A DNA stretch of 34,435 nt, from NCBI GenBank assembly GCA_017525035.1, contig JAFXTH010000008.1, forward strand, positions 1 to 34,435, in the 5' to 3' direction. Source of the stretch: Bacilli bacterium (lineage in GTDB: Bacteria > Bacillota_I > Bacilli_A > RF39 > UBA660). The notes under the pieces were generated by a model. That model did not search any database and was not told where the DNA came from. It worked only from the letters and a program-made list of their open reading frames with translations. Position 1 is the first letter of the stretch; the number at the start of each line of letters is the position of its first letter. Shown here piece by piece: positions 15,888 through 21,815 of this stretch. A program made the translations under genes and the position numbers.

Positions 15888-16045
15888 CAATAGAAAATAA
15901 ACTTAAAGAACTATACAAATTAAAAAGAGAACTTCTTTATCATTTAGTTGGTATGTCTTATAGAATGGAACAAGTGAGATTAATTGATAAGGAAATAAAA
16001 AAGTTGGAGATGGTAAAAGATGTTAAAACCAGAACAAATAGATAA
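15884..16045 (+). CDS. Small helical protein (53 aa)
   Basis: 53 residues, basic and helical (LKELYKLKRELLYHLVGMSYRMEQVRL in overlapping heptads), starting on the ATGA overlap with the endolysin stop and overlapping the minor head gene by 26 bp in another frame. No family recognised. The tight packing suggests coupling rather than chance. Confidence 0.5.
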   Translation: MTIENKLKELYKLKRELLYHLVGMSYRMEQVRLIDKEIKKLEMVKDVKTRTNR

Positions 16046-17138
16046 ATTATCTTTTAATAGAATTGTAGATTTATATAATCAGCTAAACATTGATATATGT
16101 GCTGATATTATAGATAGAGTTAGTGCTATGGGAAACATAACACAAACAACAAAAGATGAATTAAGAGCTATTTTAGAATTAAATGGTCAAGACATCTTTA
16201 AAGAAATACTAAAAAAAACATCTGCATTAGATGATGAAACTAGACAAGAACTATATAAAGTTTATGCTGATATGGTTCAAATGGATATGCAAGATTATAG
16301 ACCACTTTATAAATATAGAGATAAAGAGTTTAAGTTATCTAAAAAACAAATGAGAATACTAAATAGAGGTATTAAAGAAAACAATAAGATAATAAGAAAC
16401 TTTACTAAATCAATAGCATTTAGTGGTAAGGAATTATTCATAAATAGTGTAGATAAAGCATTTTTAAAGACATCTAGTGGAGCAATGTCTTATGACAAAG
16501 CAATATATGAAAGTTATAAAGATATTGCTTCCACAGGTCTTACTTTAAAGGATAGAGCTGGAAGAAAAACTAATCTTGATGTTGCTATAAGAAGATGTGT
16601 AGCAACAGGAATACAGCAAACAGCAAATGATATAAATGAAGAAACAGGTAAGATACTTGGTTGTGATGGTTATGAGGTTACTGCACATTTAGGAGCAAGA
16701 CCTACACATGAAGTAGCACAGGGAAAGCAATATGCTGAAACTAAAGAAGATGCTAAAAAGTTTGGTGTAGGTTGGTGGTATGACACAGTTGAGGGAACAC
16801 CTATTGCTGAATTATGGGAAGAAATCAATTGTAGACATACAGTCTTTCCAATTATTTTAGGAATTAGTGAACCTGCTTATACTAAAAAAGAACTATATGA
16901 CCTAGCAAATACTAAAACTACTCTATATGGTAAAGAAGTATCTATATATGAAGCTAATCAAGAAATGAGAAGAATAGAAAGAAATATAAGACACTATAAA
17001 AGAGAAGTCAAAATCCTTAATAGAGCAGATGTAGAATATAGTGAAGAAATGGCAAAATTAAGGAAATGGCAAAAGGAATATACAAAGGTTTCAAAAGAAA
17101 CTGGAATAGAAAAAGACCATTTTAGAATTAAAATTTAA
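16020..17138 (+). CDS. Minor head protein (phage minor capsid protein 2 family)
   Basis: 372 residues. The central part contains DVAIRRCVATGIQQTANDIN, YEVTAHLGARPTHEVAQGKQY, EINCRHTVFPIILGI and PAYTKKEL, the block that defines the minor capsid protein 2/SPP1 gp7-like family. These bind the portal and help DNA exit or prohead assembly. The C-terminal 90 residues are a basic coiled coil. SD GGAGATGG. Last gene of late operon 1, separated from the portal by fibre, homing endonuclease and lysis genes. A structured RNA follows immediately. Confidence 0.85.
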   Translation: MLKPEQIDKLSFNRIVDLYNQLNIDICADIIDRVSAMGNITQTTKDELRAILELNGQDIFKEILKKTSALDDETRQELYKVYADMVQMDMQDYRPLYKYRDKEFKLSKKQMRILNRGIKENNKIIRNFTKSIAFSGKELFINSVDKAFLKTSSGAMSYDKAIYESYKDIASTGLTLKDRAGRKTNLDVAIRRCVATGIQQTANDINEETGKILGCDGYEVTAHLGARPTHEVAQGKQYAETKEDAKKFGVGWWYDTVEGTPIAELWEEINCRHTVFPIILGISEPAYTKKELYDLANTKTTLYGKEVSIYEANQEMRRIERNIRHYKREVKILNRADVEYSEEMAKLRKWQKEYTKVSKETGIEKDHFRIKI

Positions 17139-17480
17139 AATGTGCTATTATGTATATGAGGTTATATTAATCCCAATAATATATTGGTACTACCTTAATT
17201 GGTAGTACTAAGGGCAACTTAAAGAAAATATTTATATGAAAGGTTAATCCAAAAAAATATTCTCTTTATTCTTATTCTAGGTTGCTCCTAGTACTGCTAA
17301 TTAGCATATTGTTAGCAGTACCAGTCTTAAATTTTCTTTTTTAAAGAACTCACTAACTTTAATAGTTAGTGAACTAGAGATACAATACATATCTTTAGTT
17401 CAGTACCTATTAAGGTACAAATAGTTTCTTATCACAATAGAAACATTTTTCTTCTTTCAGAGCATATTATATGCTCTTTT
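17139..17480 (+). ncRNA. Large structured RNA in 3' region of late operon 1
   Basis: A 340-nt stretch without a credible ORF that folds by inspection into consecutive strong stems. H1 17184-17194/17201-17211 (11 pairs, 6-nt loop). A 7-bp stem 17212-17218/17281-17287 encloses H2 17220-17232/17256-17268 (12 of 13). H4 17291-17300/17312-17321 (10 perfect pairs). H5 17350-17357/17365-17372. H6 17371-17381/17391-17401 (11 pairs). H7 17403-17408/17413-17418. H8 17424-17429/17439-17444. It ends in the terminator 17459-17480. The H1 loop side (17191-17199) is a 9-bp complement of 17409-17417 in H7, a possible kissing or switching contact. It is likely released from, or forms the 3' end of, the late transcript. 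No known family recognised; it is shorter than ROOL or GOLLD RNAs. Confidence 0.65.
17459..17480 (+). terminator. Intrinsic terminator after the structured RNA
   Basis: Stem AGAGCATA (17459-17466) / TATGCTCT (17470-17477), 3-nt loop, then TTT. It closes late operon 1 and its 3' RNA, and abuts late promoter 2. Confidence 0.85.
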
Positions 17481-17514
17481 CATTTATGAAAAAATAACTT
17501 AAAAAGAATATAAT
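17480..17514 (+). promoter_or_regulatory. Late promoter 2 (TCATTTATGAAA-N17-TATAAT)
   Basis: TCATTTATGAAA at 17480-17491 and TATAAT at 17509-17514, separated by exactly 17 nt, identical in layout to late promoter 1. The predicted transcript starts about 25 nt before the ATG at 17547. Confidence 0.75.
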
Positions 17515-17546
17515 CTAATTAAGGAATAGTGTAGAAAGGATAAAAA

Positions 17547-17807
17547 ATGGAATTATCATTAGTATTGAGCATATTAGCAGGGGTTATGACAGTTGCTAAT
17601 TTTGTTGTAAATAGAAAAGATAAATCAAATCAAAATACTGAAAAAGATAGTTATAAGTGGGGTTCTATTGATGAAAAGTTGTCTAATATAGAAAAGACAC
17701 TATCAAAAATTGAAGATAAATTAGATACTTATGATAAAGAAGTAGATGAAAAGATAAATGATGCTATGAAACATCATATCAATGAATACCATAAGGATGA
17801 GAAATGA
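17547..17807 (+). CDS. Membrane-anchored coiled-coil protein (XhlA-like layout)
   Basis: 86 residues: an N-terminal transmembrane span (LSLVLSILAGVMTVANFVV, 3-21), a charged linker, then a coiled coil (DEKLSNIEKTLSKIEDKLDTYDKEVDEKIN) and a His-containing tail (HHINEYHKDEK). Layout and size recall haemolysin XhlA-type and other phage membrane coiled-coil proteins. SD AAAGGAT. First gene of late operon 2. The role is uncertain; it could assist lysis or anchor virion assembly. Confidence 0.6.
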   Translation: MELSLVLSILAGVMTVANFVVNRKDKSNQNTEKDSYKWGSIDEKLSNIEKTLSKIEDKLDTYDKEVDEKINDAMKHHINEYHKDEK

Positions 17808-18067
17808 GAGAAGATATAAAGATGGCAAAAAAAGAGTTAAAAGAAATAAAAGAATATAGTTTAGCAAAAGAATTATTAGATGATAATAAAAAAACAAATA
17901 AGAGAATGTTTTATATAATTATAGTAATTCTTATTATGTGGTTTATCACAATAGGGTATCTAATATATACAATTAGAAGTATTGATTATATTGATGAAGA
18001 TAGTATTGAAATAGAGAATGTTTCACAAATAGATAGTTCACATATTAAAATAGGTGATGATGTATAG
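17804..18067 (+). CDS. Single-span membrane protein with acidic tail
   Basis: 87 residues: a basic N-terminal region (AKKELKEIKEYSLAKELLDDNKKTNKRM), one transmembrane helix (FYIIIVILIMWFITIGYLIYTI, about 36-57), then an acidic extracytoplasmic tail. It starts on the ATGA overlap with the previous stop and has AAGGATGAG upstream; ATG 17822 is an alternative start. This pair of small membrane proteins is common in gut-phage late regions. Function unknown. Confidence 0.6.
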   Translation: MREDIKMAKKELKEIKEYSLAKELLDDNKKTNKRMFYIIIVILIMWFITIGYLIYTIRSIDYIDEDSIEIENVSQIDSSHIKIGDDV

Positions 18068-18153
18068 GAAAAATCAAAATAACTAAAAGAAGATATGCAG
18101 TAAAGAAATCTAAAAATAAGAAAAGATGTAGTAAATGTGGTAGGTTTATATGA
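18064..18153 (+). CDS. Possible ATA-start basic zinc-knuckle peptide (29 aa)
   Basis: The interval between two coupled genes contains an open frame ending KSKNKKRCSKCGRFI, with a CxxC knuckle and a Lys/Arg-rich body. Its TGA overlaps the ATG of the next gene (ATGA), as real neighbours do here. The frame has no ATG, GTG or TTG; the only plausible initiator is ATA at 18064, just behind AGGTGATG. It could use a non-standard start, or be a remnant that lost its start codon. Confidence 0.35.
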   Translation: MGKIKITKRRYAVKKSKNKKRCSKCGRFI

Positions 18154-18350
18154 AACTAGATTTCACAAAACAAGAAATAGAGGAAATCAAATCTAAAATA
18201 TATTTAACTGAACTACAAGAACAAATATTAGATATGAAGTTAAAAGGAGATTTAACTGAATATGGTATGGCATTAAAATTAGGTGTTAGTGAAAGCACTA
18301 TAACATACCAATGGAAAAAGGTTAAAAAGAAAATTTTAAAGGTAATTTAA
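18150..18350 (+). CDS. Sigma-region-4-like HTH regulator
   Basis: 66 residues. LTELQEQILDMKLKGDLTEYGMALKLGVSESTITYQWKKVKKKIL reads as a sigma-70 region 4/LuxR-type HTH with recognition helix ESTITYQWKKVKKK. Region 4 contacts the -35 element. A stand-alone protein of this type in the late region is a plausible regulator of phage late promoters, here perhaps the shared CATTTATGAAA element (inference). Starts on ATGA overlap; a terminator follows. Confidence 0.7.
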   Translation: MKLDFTKQEIEEIKSKIYLTELQEQILDMKLKGDLTEYGMALKLGVSESTITYQWKKVKKKILKVI

Positions 18351-18362
18351 AGGAATTTTAGG

Positions 18363-18392
18363 AGGAACTTAAAGATTTTGAGTTCTTTTTTT
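18363..18392 (+). terminator. Intrinsic terminator after the HTH regulator
   Basis: Stem GAACTTA (18365-18371) / TGAGTTC (18379-18385) with one G-U pair and a 7-nt loop, extendable by two or three weak pairs, followed by a run of seven T. It would separate the regulator block from the virion-protein block. Confidence 0.75.
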
Positions 18393-18543
18393 ATGAGAAA
18401 ATTTAATTACAAAAGGGAAGTAAAAACTTTAAAACAGGGATGAAAAACTTTTGTAGAAAGGAAGTAGTAATAAAAAAGAAACAAGAATTAATTGTCTTGA
18501 TAAACAACATTTATTATTACTTCTTTTATTTAGGAGGAAAATT
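18393..18543 (+). promoter_or_regulatory. Structured leader upstream of 18544
   Basis: About 150 nt without a convincing gene (only a 16-codon ORF at 18393). It contains a 14-bp stem 18461-18474/18510-18523 with one G-U pair, and inside it a second stem CAAGA 18482-18486 / TCTTG 18495-18499. The long stem ends just before TTTTATTT and the SD AGGAGG of the 18544 gene. It may be an attenuator, a processing site or an RNA-protein binding leader. No promoter of the late type is visible here. Confidence 0.5.
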
Positions 18544-18936
18544 ATGTATCAAAATCCATATTATAACAATTTTAATCAACCAATACCTCAACAACCAATA
18601 ACTCAAAATTTTCAATTATCACCAACTCATACAGGTATGAGATTTGTAAATAGTATTGATGATGTAAGAAAAGATTTAGTTTATTTTGAAACACCTTATT
18701 TTAGTAGGGATATGAGGTTTATGTGGATTAAAAATGTTAAAGGTGAAGTAACACCTTATGAAATTAAAAAAATCGAATATAAAGATGAAAAAGACTTACA
18801 AATGGAACAAATGAAAAGAGAAATTGAAGAATTAAAGGAGAGATTAAATGAAAAATCAAGTATTACAAATGACACTGAACCAGTTGAGAATGAAAAATCC
18901 TCAAATGTATCAAATGTTAAGTCAAGGAAAAATTAA
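18544..18936 (+). CDS. Conserved late protein with Pro/Gln-rich N-terminus
   Basis: 130 residues. The N-terminus is Tyr/Asn/Pro/Gln rich (YQNPYYNNFNQPIPQQP), followed by a small domain (MRFVNSIDDVRKDLVYFETPYFSRD, MWIKNVKGEVTPYEIKKIEY) and a coiled coil (MEQMKREIEELKERLNEK). The same architecture is frequent in late regions of gut Firmicutes phages, but its role is unknown; a virion accessory is likely. SD AGGAGG. Its last 30 codons overlap the next gene in a different frame. Confidence 0.65.
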   Translation: MYQNPYYNNFNQPIPQQPITQNFQLSPTHTGMRFVNSIDDVRKDLVYFETPYFSRDMRFMWIKNVKGEVTPYEIKKIEYKDEKDLQMEQMKREIEELKERLNEKSSITNDTEPVENEKSSNVSNVKSRKN

Positions 18937-19078
18937 TCCTTTAGATATATTAAAACAAATGGCTGGAAATTCTACACCTGAGCAAATGCAACATTTATTT
19001 AGTCAAGCACAAAATTTAGGGTGTCCTAATGAAATACTAGCCGAAATACAAAATCAATTAGGTATGAACTCAAAATAG
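18848..19078 (+). CDS. Small conserved late protein overlapping previous gene
   Basis: 76 residues, helical: MTLNQLRMKNPQMYQMLSQG, PLDILKQMAGNSTPEQMQHLF, NLGCPNEILAEIQNQL. The start is supported by AAAGGAG 8 nt before ATG 18848. It lies 89 bp inside the preceding gene in another reading frame, so both frames are used in that stretch. The protein pattern (NPQ ... TPEQ ... GCP ... IQN) recurs in phage late regions. Function unknown. Confidence 0.65.
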   Translation: MKNQVLQMTLNQLRMKNPQMYQMLSQGKINPLDILKQMAGNSTPEQMQHLFSQAQNLGCPNEILAEIQNQLGMNSK

Positions 19079-19115
19079 AGTTTATATAAAAATTTTAAGA
19101 AAGGAGAATAGAAAT

Positions 19116-19964
19116 ATGAATGGAAGTTCAACAGGTGTAATTCCAACTTATGATATTTCTGGAAACGGAAATAATGGTTGGGGTGGCAATATGGGTGAAT
19201 GGATACTTGGTATTGTTGCTTTAGGTATGTTAAGTAATGGAACATTATTTGGTGGCAATGGTGGTAATGGTGCTAATGGTATGTATCCGTGGTTAATGAG
19301 TGGACAAGCAGGAATTAATCAAAATACAAACTATGGATTTGATACATTACATTTATCAAATCAAATTGAGGGTGTAAGAGATGGAGTAGCAGGATTAAGT
19401 AACCAAATTTGTAACACAGGTAATGCAATTACAAGTGCTATAAACACTACTGCATACAATAGTGAAATTGCAGCAGCTAATAGACAAATGGCAAATATGA
19501 ATACTGCTTTTGATTTAAGTAGACAATTTGCTGATTGTTGCTGCGAAAATAGACTTGCTACTTGTCAAACTCAAAATGCAATTATAAGTGAAGGTAGTGC
19601 TACAAGATTTGCTGATGCTAATAATACAAGAGATATTATTACAAATGCAACAAGCAACACACAAGCAATTCTTGATAAGTTATGTCAACTTGAATTAGAT
19701 GGTGTAAAAGCACAAGTAGAAGCCAAAAATGATAGAATTGCTGAATTGCAAACACAATTAAATATGGCAAACTTATCAGCTAGTCAAGTTGCACAAACTG
19801 CTCAATTAAGATTAAGTGAAGAACAACAATTTGAAAACTTCTATAATCGCTTAAAAAATTGTCCTATAAATGCAGTTAGTGTCTATGGAAACCAACCTGT
19901 TTATAGTTGCCAACCAAGTTATGGATGTGGTTGTGGAAACTTCACAACAAGTCAATTTATTTAA
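19116..19964 (+). CDS. Conserved virion-type protein, Cys-rich
   Basis: 282 residues. The N-terminus is Gly/Asn rich (GNGNNGWGGNMGEW, GGNGGNGANGMYPW) with a hydrophobic stretch (WILGIVALGMLS). The middle is helical (IEGVRDGVAGLSNQICNTGNAITS, FADCCCENRLATCQTQNAI, NTRDIITNATSNTQAILDKL), then a coiled coil (VEAKNDRIAELQTQLNMANLS). The tail has CQPSYGCGCGNF. Multiple Cys (CCC, GCGC) are unusual for a cytoplasmic phage protein. It recurs in gut-phage late regions without a known role; it may be a capsid-associated or pilot-like protein. Five CpG fall inside, more than in most other genes of the window. Confidence 0.6.
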   Translation: MNGSSTGVIPTYDISGNGNNGWGGNMGEWILGIVALGMLSNGTLFGGNGGNGANGMYPWLMSGQAGINQNTNYGFDTLHLSNQIEGVRDGVAGLSNQICNTGNAITSAINTTAYNSEIAAANRQMANMNTAFDLSRQFADCCCENRLATCQTQNAIISEGSATRFADANNTRDIITNATSNTQAILDKLCQLELDGVKAQVEAKNDRIAELQTQLNMANLSASQVAQTAQLRLSEEQQFENFYNRLKNCPINAVSVYGNQPVYSCQPSYGCGCGNFTTSQFI

Positions 19965-20157
19965 TAGCATAGAGTAGAATACTACAACCCTGATTACAGG
20001 AACTTGCTAATTTATGAGAATAAGCAAGTCTTATTCTCTATTTTTATAAAATAATTAATAAAAATTGCAATATTTTTACAAAAAATGAGAAAAAAATGCA
20101 AAAAATAACAAAATAATTGTTTTTTTTTAGCAATTATTATTTGAAAGGAGAGATTTT
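19965..20157 (+). other. Intergenic region with terminator and T9 hairpin
   Basis: 193 nt without a gene. It holds the terminator at 20016-20045, an upstream CTTGCT (20003-20008) that can pair with AGCAAG (20023-20028) across the terminator loop, a very A/T-rich stretch, and a hairpin 20112-20119/20131-20138 whose loop carries nine T. SD AAAGGAG for the next gene follows. No late-type promoter element is visible, so how the downstream genes are transcribed is unclear. Confidence 0.55.
20016..20045 (+). terminator. Intrinsic terminator
   Basis: Stem GAGAATAAG (20016-20024) / CTTATTCTC (20030-20038), loop CAAGT, followed by TATTTTT. It ends the transcript of the Cys-rich late protein gene. The loop can also pair with CTTG at 20003-20006, a small pseudoknot. 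Confidence 0.8.
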
Positions 20158-20619
20158 ATGATACAAAGTACAAATGATGCAATTCAAATATTACCTACTA
20201 ACACAAGTGATATTGTATTTGCTAATGATGAATTAAGAACAAGAAGTGCATCTTGTAGAGGTTGGTTAAATCATACAGAGGGTACTTCACAATTTACTAT
20301 ATTAGGAAGTGGTAATTGTAACCAAGCAAATGTATTTGATATTACATTTACAGGTAATGTAAGTGGAGAAACTGCTGGACCTGTCGAAATAGCTTTAAAA
20401 GAAAATGGAACTAGAGTAGTAGGAGCTAGTGCAAATGCAACAGTAGTAGTTGGAGAATACACTAATATTGTTATTAAGAAAAGAATAAGATTATGTCCTA
20501 GAGAAAATGTAACTCTAACAATAGGTAGTGTACCTGCTGTAAGTGGTGTTACACCTGCTGTTGAAACAGTACCACCTAGTGTTAAAAATGCAAATATTAT
20601 TATTGATCCTGTATTCTAA
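20158..20619 (+). CDS. Jelly-roll (C1q/TNF-like) decoration protein
   Basis: 153 residues: IQSTNDAIQILPTNTSDIVF, LRTRSASCRGWLNHTEGTSQF, then alternating strands (FDITFTGNVSGETAGPVEIA, ATVVVGEYTNIVIKKRIRLC, NVTLTIGSVPAV). This is the signature of small jelly-roll proteins of the C1q/TNF/BclA-C type that recur beside capsid genes in gut phages and probably decorate virions. SD AAAGGAG. Followed by an overlapping TAATG start. Confidence 0.65.
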   Translation: MIQSTNDAIQILPTNTSDIVFANDELRTRSASCRGWLNHTEGTSQFTILGSGNCNQANVFDITFTGNVSGETAGPVEIALKENGTRVVGASANATVVVGEYTNIVIKKRIRLCPRENVTLTIGSVPAVSGVTPAVETVPPSVKNANIIIDPVF

Positions 20620-21290
20620 TGAATAATATAGACCTAACATCATTATTTTTACAAATCTATAATTTAGTTTTATTATTACAAGATTTTAAGAATAGTGATT
20701 TAATGGGTGAATTGCAAAAACAAGATAAAGAATATCTTGAAAAAATAATAAATCAAAACAATGAAATATTAAAAATCCTTAAAAGAAAGGAGGAAATTAT
20801 GGAAGAAACATTAAAAGAAGTTTCTAAAAAAAGTTTAGAAAAAATAAAAGAAATCAATGACAATGATATAACACCAAATAATATAGAACATTTGGATAAA
20901 CTTGTTGACATAGTAAAAGACATAAAGGAGGTAGAATGTATGTATAGTAATTATGGTAACTATGGTAGAGGTTATGGAGAATACGGAAGAAGAGCTGGAT
21001 ATGATAGTTATGGAGATTACAACCGTGGTGGATATGGAAACTATGGAGAATATGGCAGAAGAGGATATGACACAAAATATAGAGGTGATGAGTACATAGA
21101 TAGAATGGCTGGTGATTATGGTAGATATATGGAAAGCCGTAATAGATATGGTGCAAGTGAAGAAACTGACAAATCACATCATTTTATGGTTAAATCATTA
21201 GGAGATTTTGTTAAATATCTATATGAAGATGCACAAACACCACAACAAAAGCAAATGATTACAGAAGAATTACAAAGAAGTATGATGTAA
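20619..21290 (+). CDS. Fusion with Gly/Tyr/Arg-rich domain and internal starts
   Basis: 223 residues in three parts. Residues 1-60: helical (LTSLFLQIYNLVLLLQDF, EYLEKIINQNNEILKILKRK). Residues 61-107: acidic helical (EETLKEVSKKSLEKIKEIN). Residues 108-150: low-complexity YGNYGRGYGEYGRR repeats, then a folded tail (SHHFMVKSLGDFVKYLYEDAQTPQQKQMITEELQ). In-frame ATGs at 20799 (M61) and 20940 (M108) are each preceded at proper spacing by AAAGGAGG. The gene therefore probably yields 223-, 163- and 116-residue products, or is a fusion of three adjacent genes. Such GY-rich proteins recur in gut phages; a virion-surface or condensate-forming role is speculative. Confidence 0.65.
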   Translation: MNNIDLTSLFLQIYNLVLLLQDFKNSDLMGELQKQDKEYLEKIINQNNEILKILKRKEEIMEETLKEVSKKSLEKIKEINDNDITPNNIEHLDKLVDIVKDIKEVECMYSNYGNYGRGYGEYGRRAGYDSYGDYNRGGYGNYGEYGRRGYDTKYRGDEYIDRMAGDYGRYMESRNRYGASEETDKSHHFMVKSLGDFVKYLYEDAQTPQQKQMITEELQRSMM

Positions 21291-21661
21291 TGTATGAGTT
21301 TTATAATTTAAACCCACTAGGATTATATGAAGATGACTGTGTTATTAGGGCTTTGTCTTGTGCTACTAATAGGTCATGGGATGAAGTGTATGATGAATTA
21401 TCTGATTTAGCACAAGAAAGAGGAACATTGCTTGATAAAAGAGATTTTGTTAGGTGGTATTTAGACACCAATTTTAGAAGAGTTTCTAACCCACCATATA
21501 AAGTTATTGATGTTGCTAGAAACTTTAAAAATAACATAGTTTTATGCACTATGAGAGGACATATAACTTGTATTAAACCAAATAAGTATGGAGAAGAAAC
21601 TATATATGACACATTTAATCCTAGTGATAGAATAGTTGAAGATGTATGGATAGTTAAATAA
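21290..21661 (+). CDS. Papain/C39-like cysteine-protease-fold protein
   Basis: 123 residues. DDCVIRALSCATNRSWDEVYDEL places Cys17 at the head of a helix as in papain-fold peptidases. GHITC (His about 91) follows after a long loop, and YDTFNPSDR gives an acidic or Asn residue. The layout matches small phage Cys-His proteins related to the C39 or papain-like superfamily. It may process virion proteins or act on the host; activity is not proven. It starts on TAATG overlap with a poor SD, and ends in the terminator of operon 2. Confidence 0.55.
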   Translation: MYEFYNLNPLGLYEDDCVIRALSCATNRSWDEVYDELSDLAQERGTLLDKRDFVRWYLDTNFRRVSNPPYKVIDVARNFKNNIVLCTMRGHITCIKPNKYGEETIYDTFNPSDRIVEDVWIVK

Positions 21662-21685
21662 AAGAGCAATAAAATGCTCTTTTTT
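21661..21685 (+). terminator. Intrinsic terminator of late operon 2
   Basis: Stem AAAGAGCA (21661-21668) / TGCTCTTT (21675-21682), 6-nt loop, then TTT. It overlaps the stop of the Cys-protease-like gene and directly precedes late promoter 3. Confidence 0.85.
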
Positions 21686-21686
21686 G

Positions 21687-21721
21687 TCATTTATGAAATT
21701 ATTTTAAAAATGTTTTATTAT
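21687..21721 (+). promoter_or_regulatory. Late promoter 3 (TCATTTATGAAA-N17-TATTAT)
   Basis: TCATTTATGAAA at 21687-21698 and TATTAT at 21716-21721 with a 17-nt spacer, the third copy of the late promoter class. An untranslated leader of about 90 nt follows before the scaffold ATG at 21816. Confidence 0.7.
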
Positions 21722-21815
21722 TGAAGTGTTAAGAGAGAAAAAACTCGTAAAAATAAGGAAATTCTTGAAATTCAAATGGAGAAGAACCATGTAAAAAAAT
21801 TGTAGGAGGTAAAGA

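Noticed and set aside
17139..17480. The structured region as a tRNA or tmRNA
   Set aside because: No cloverleaf, TTCRANY-type T-loop or CCA end was found, and no tag-peptide frame is evident.
18428..18620. A 50-codon frame beginning in the leader and running into the 18544 gene
   Set aside because: Composition is low-complexity, no SD is present and the 14-bp stem accounts for the region.
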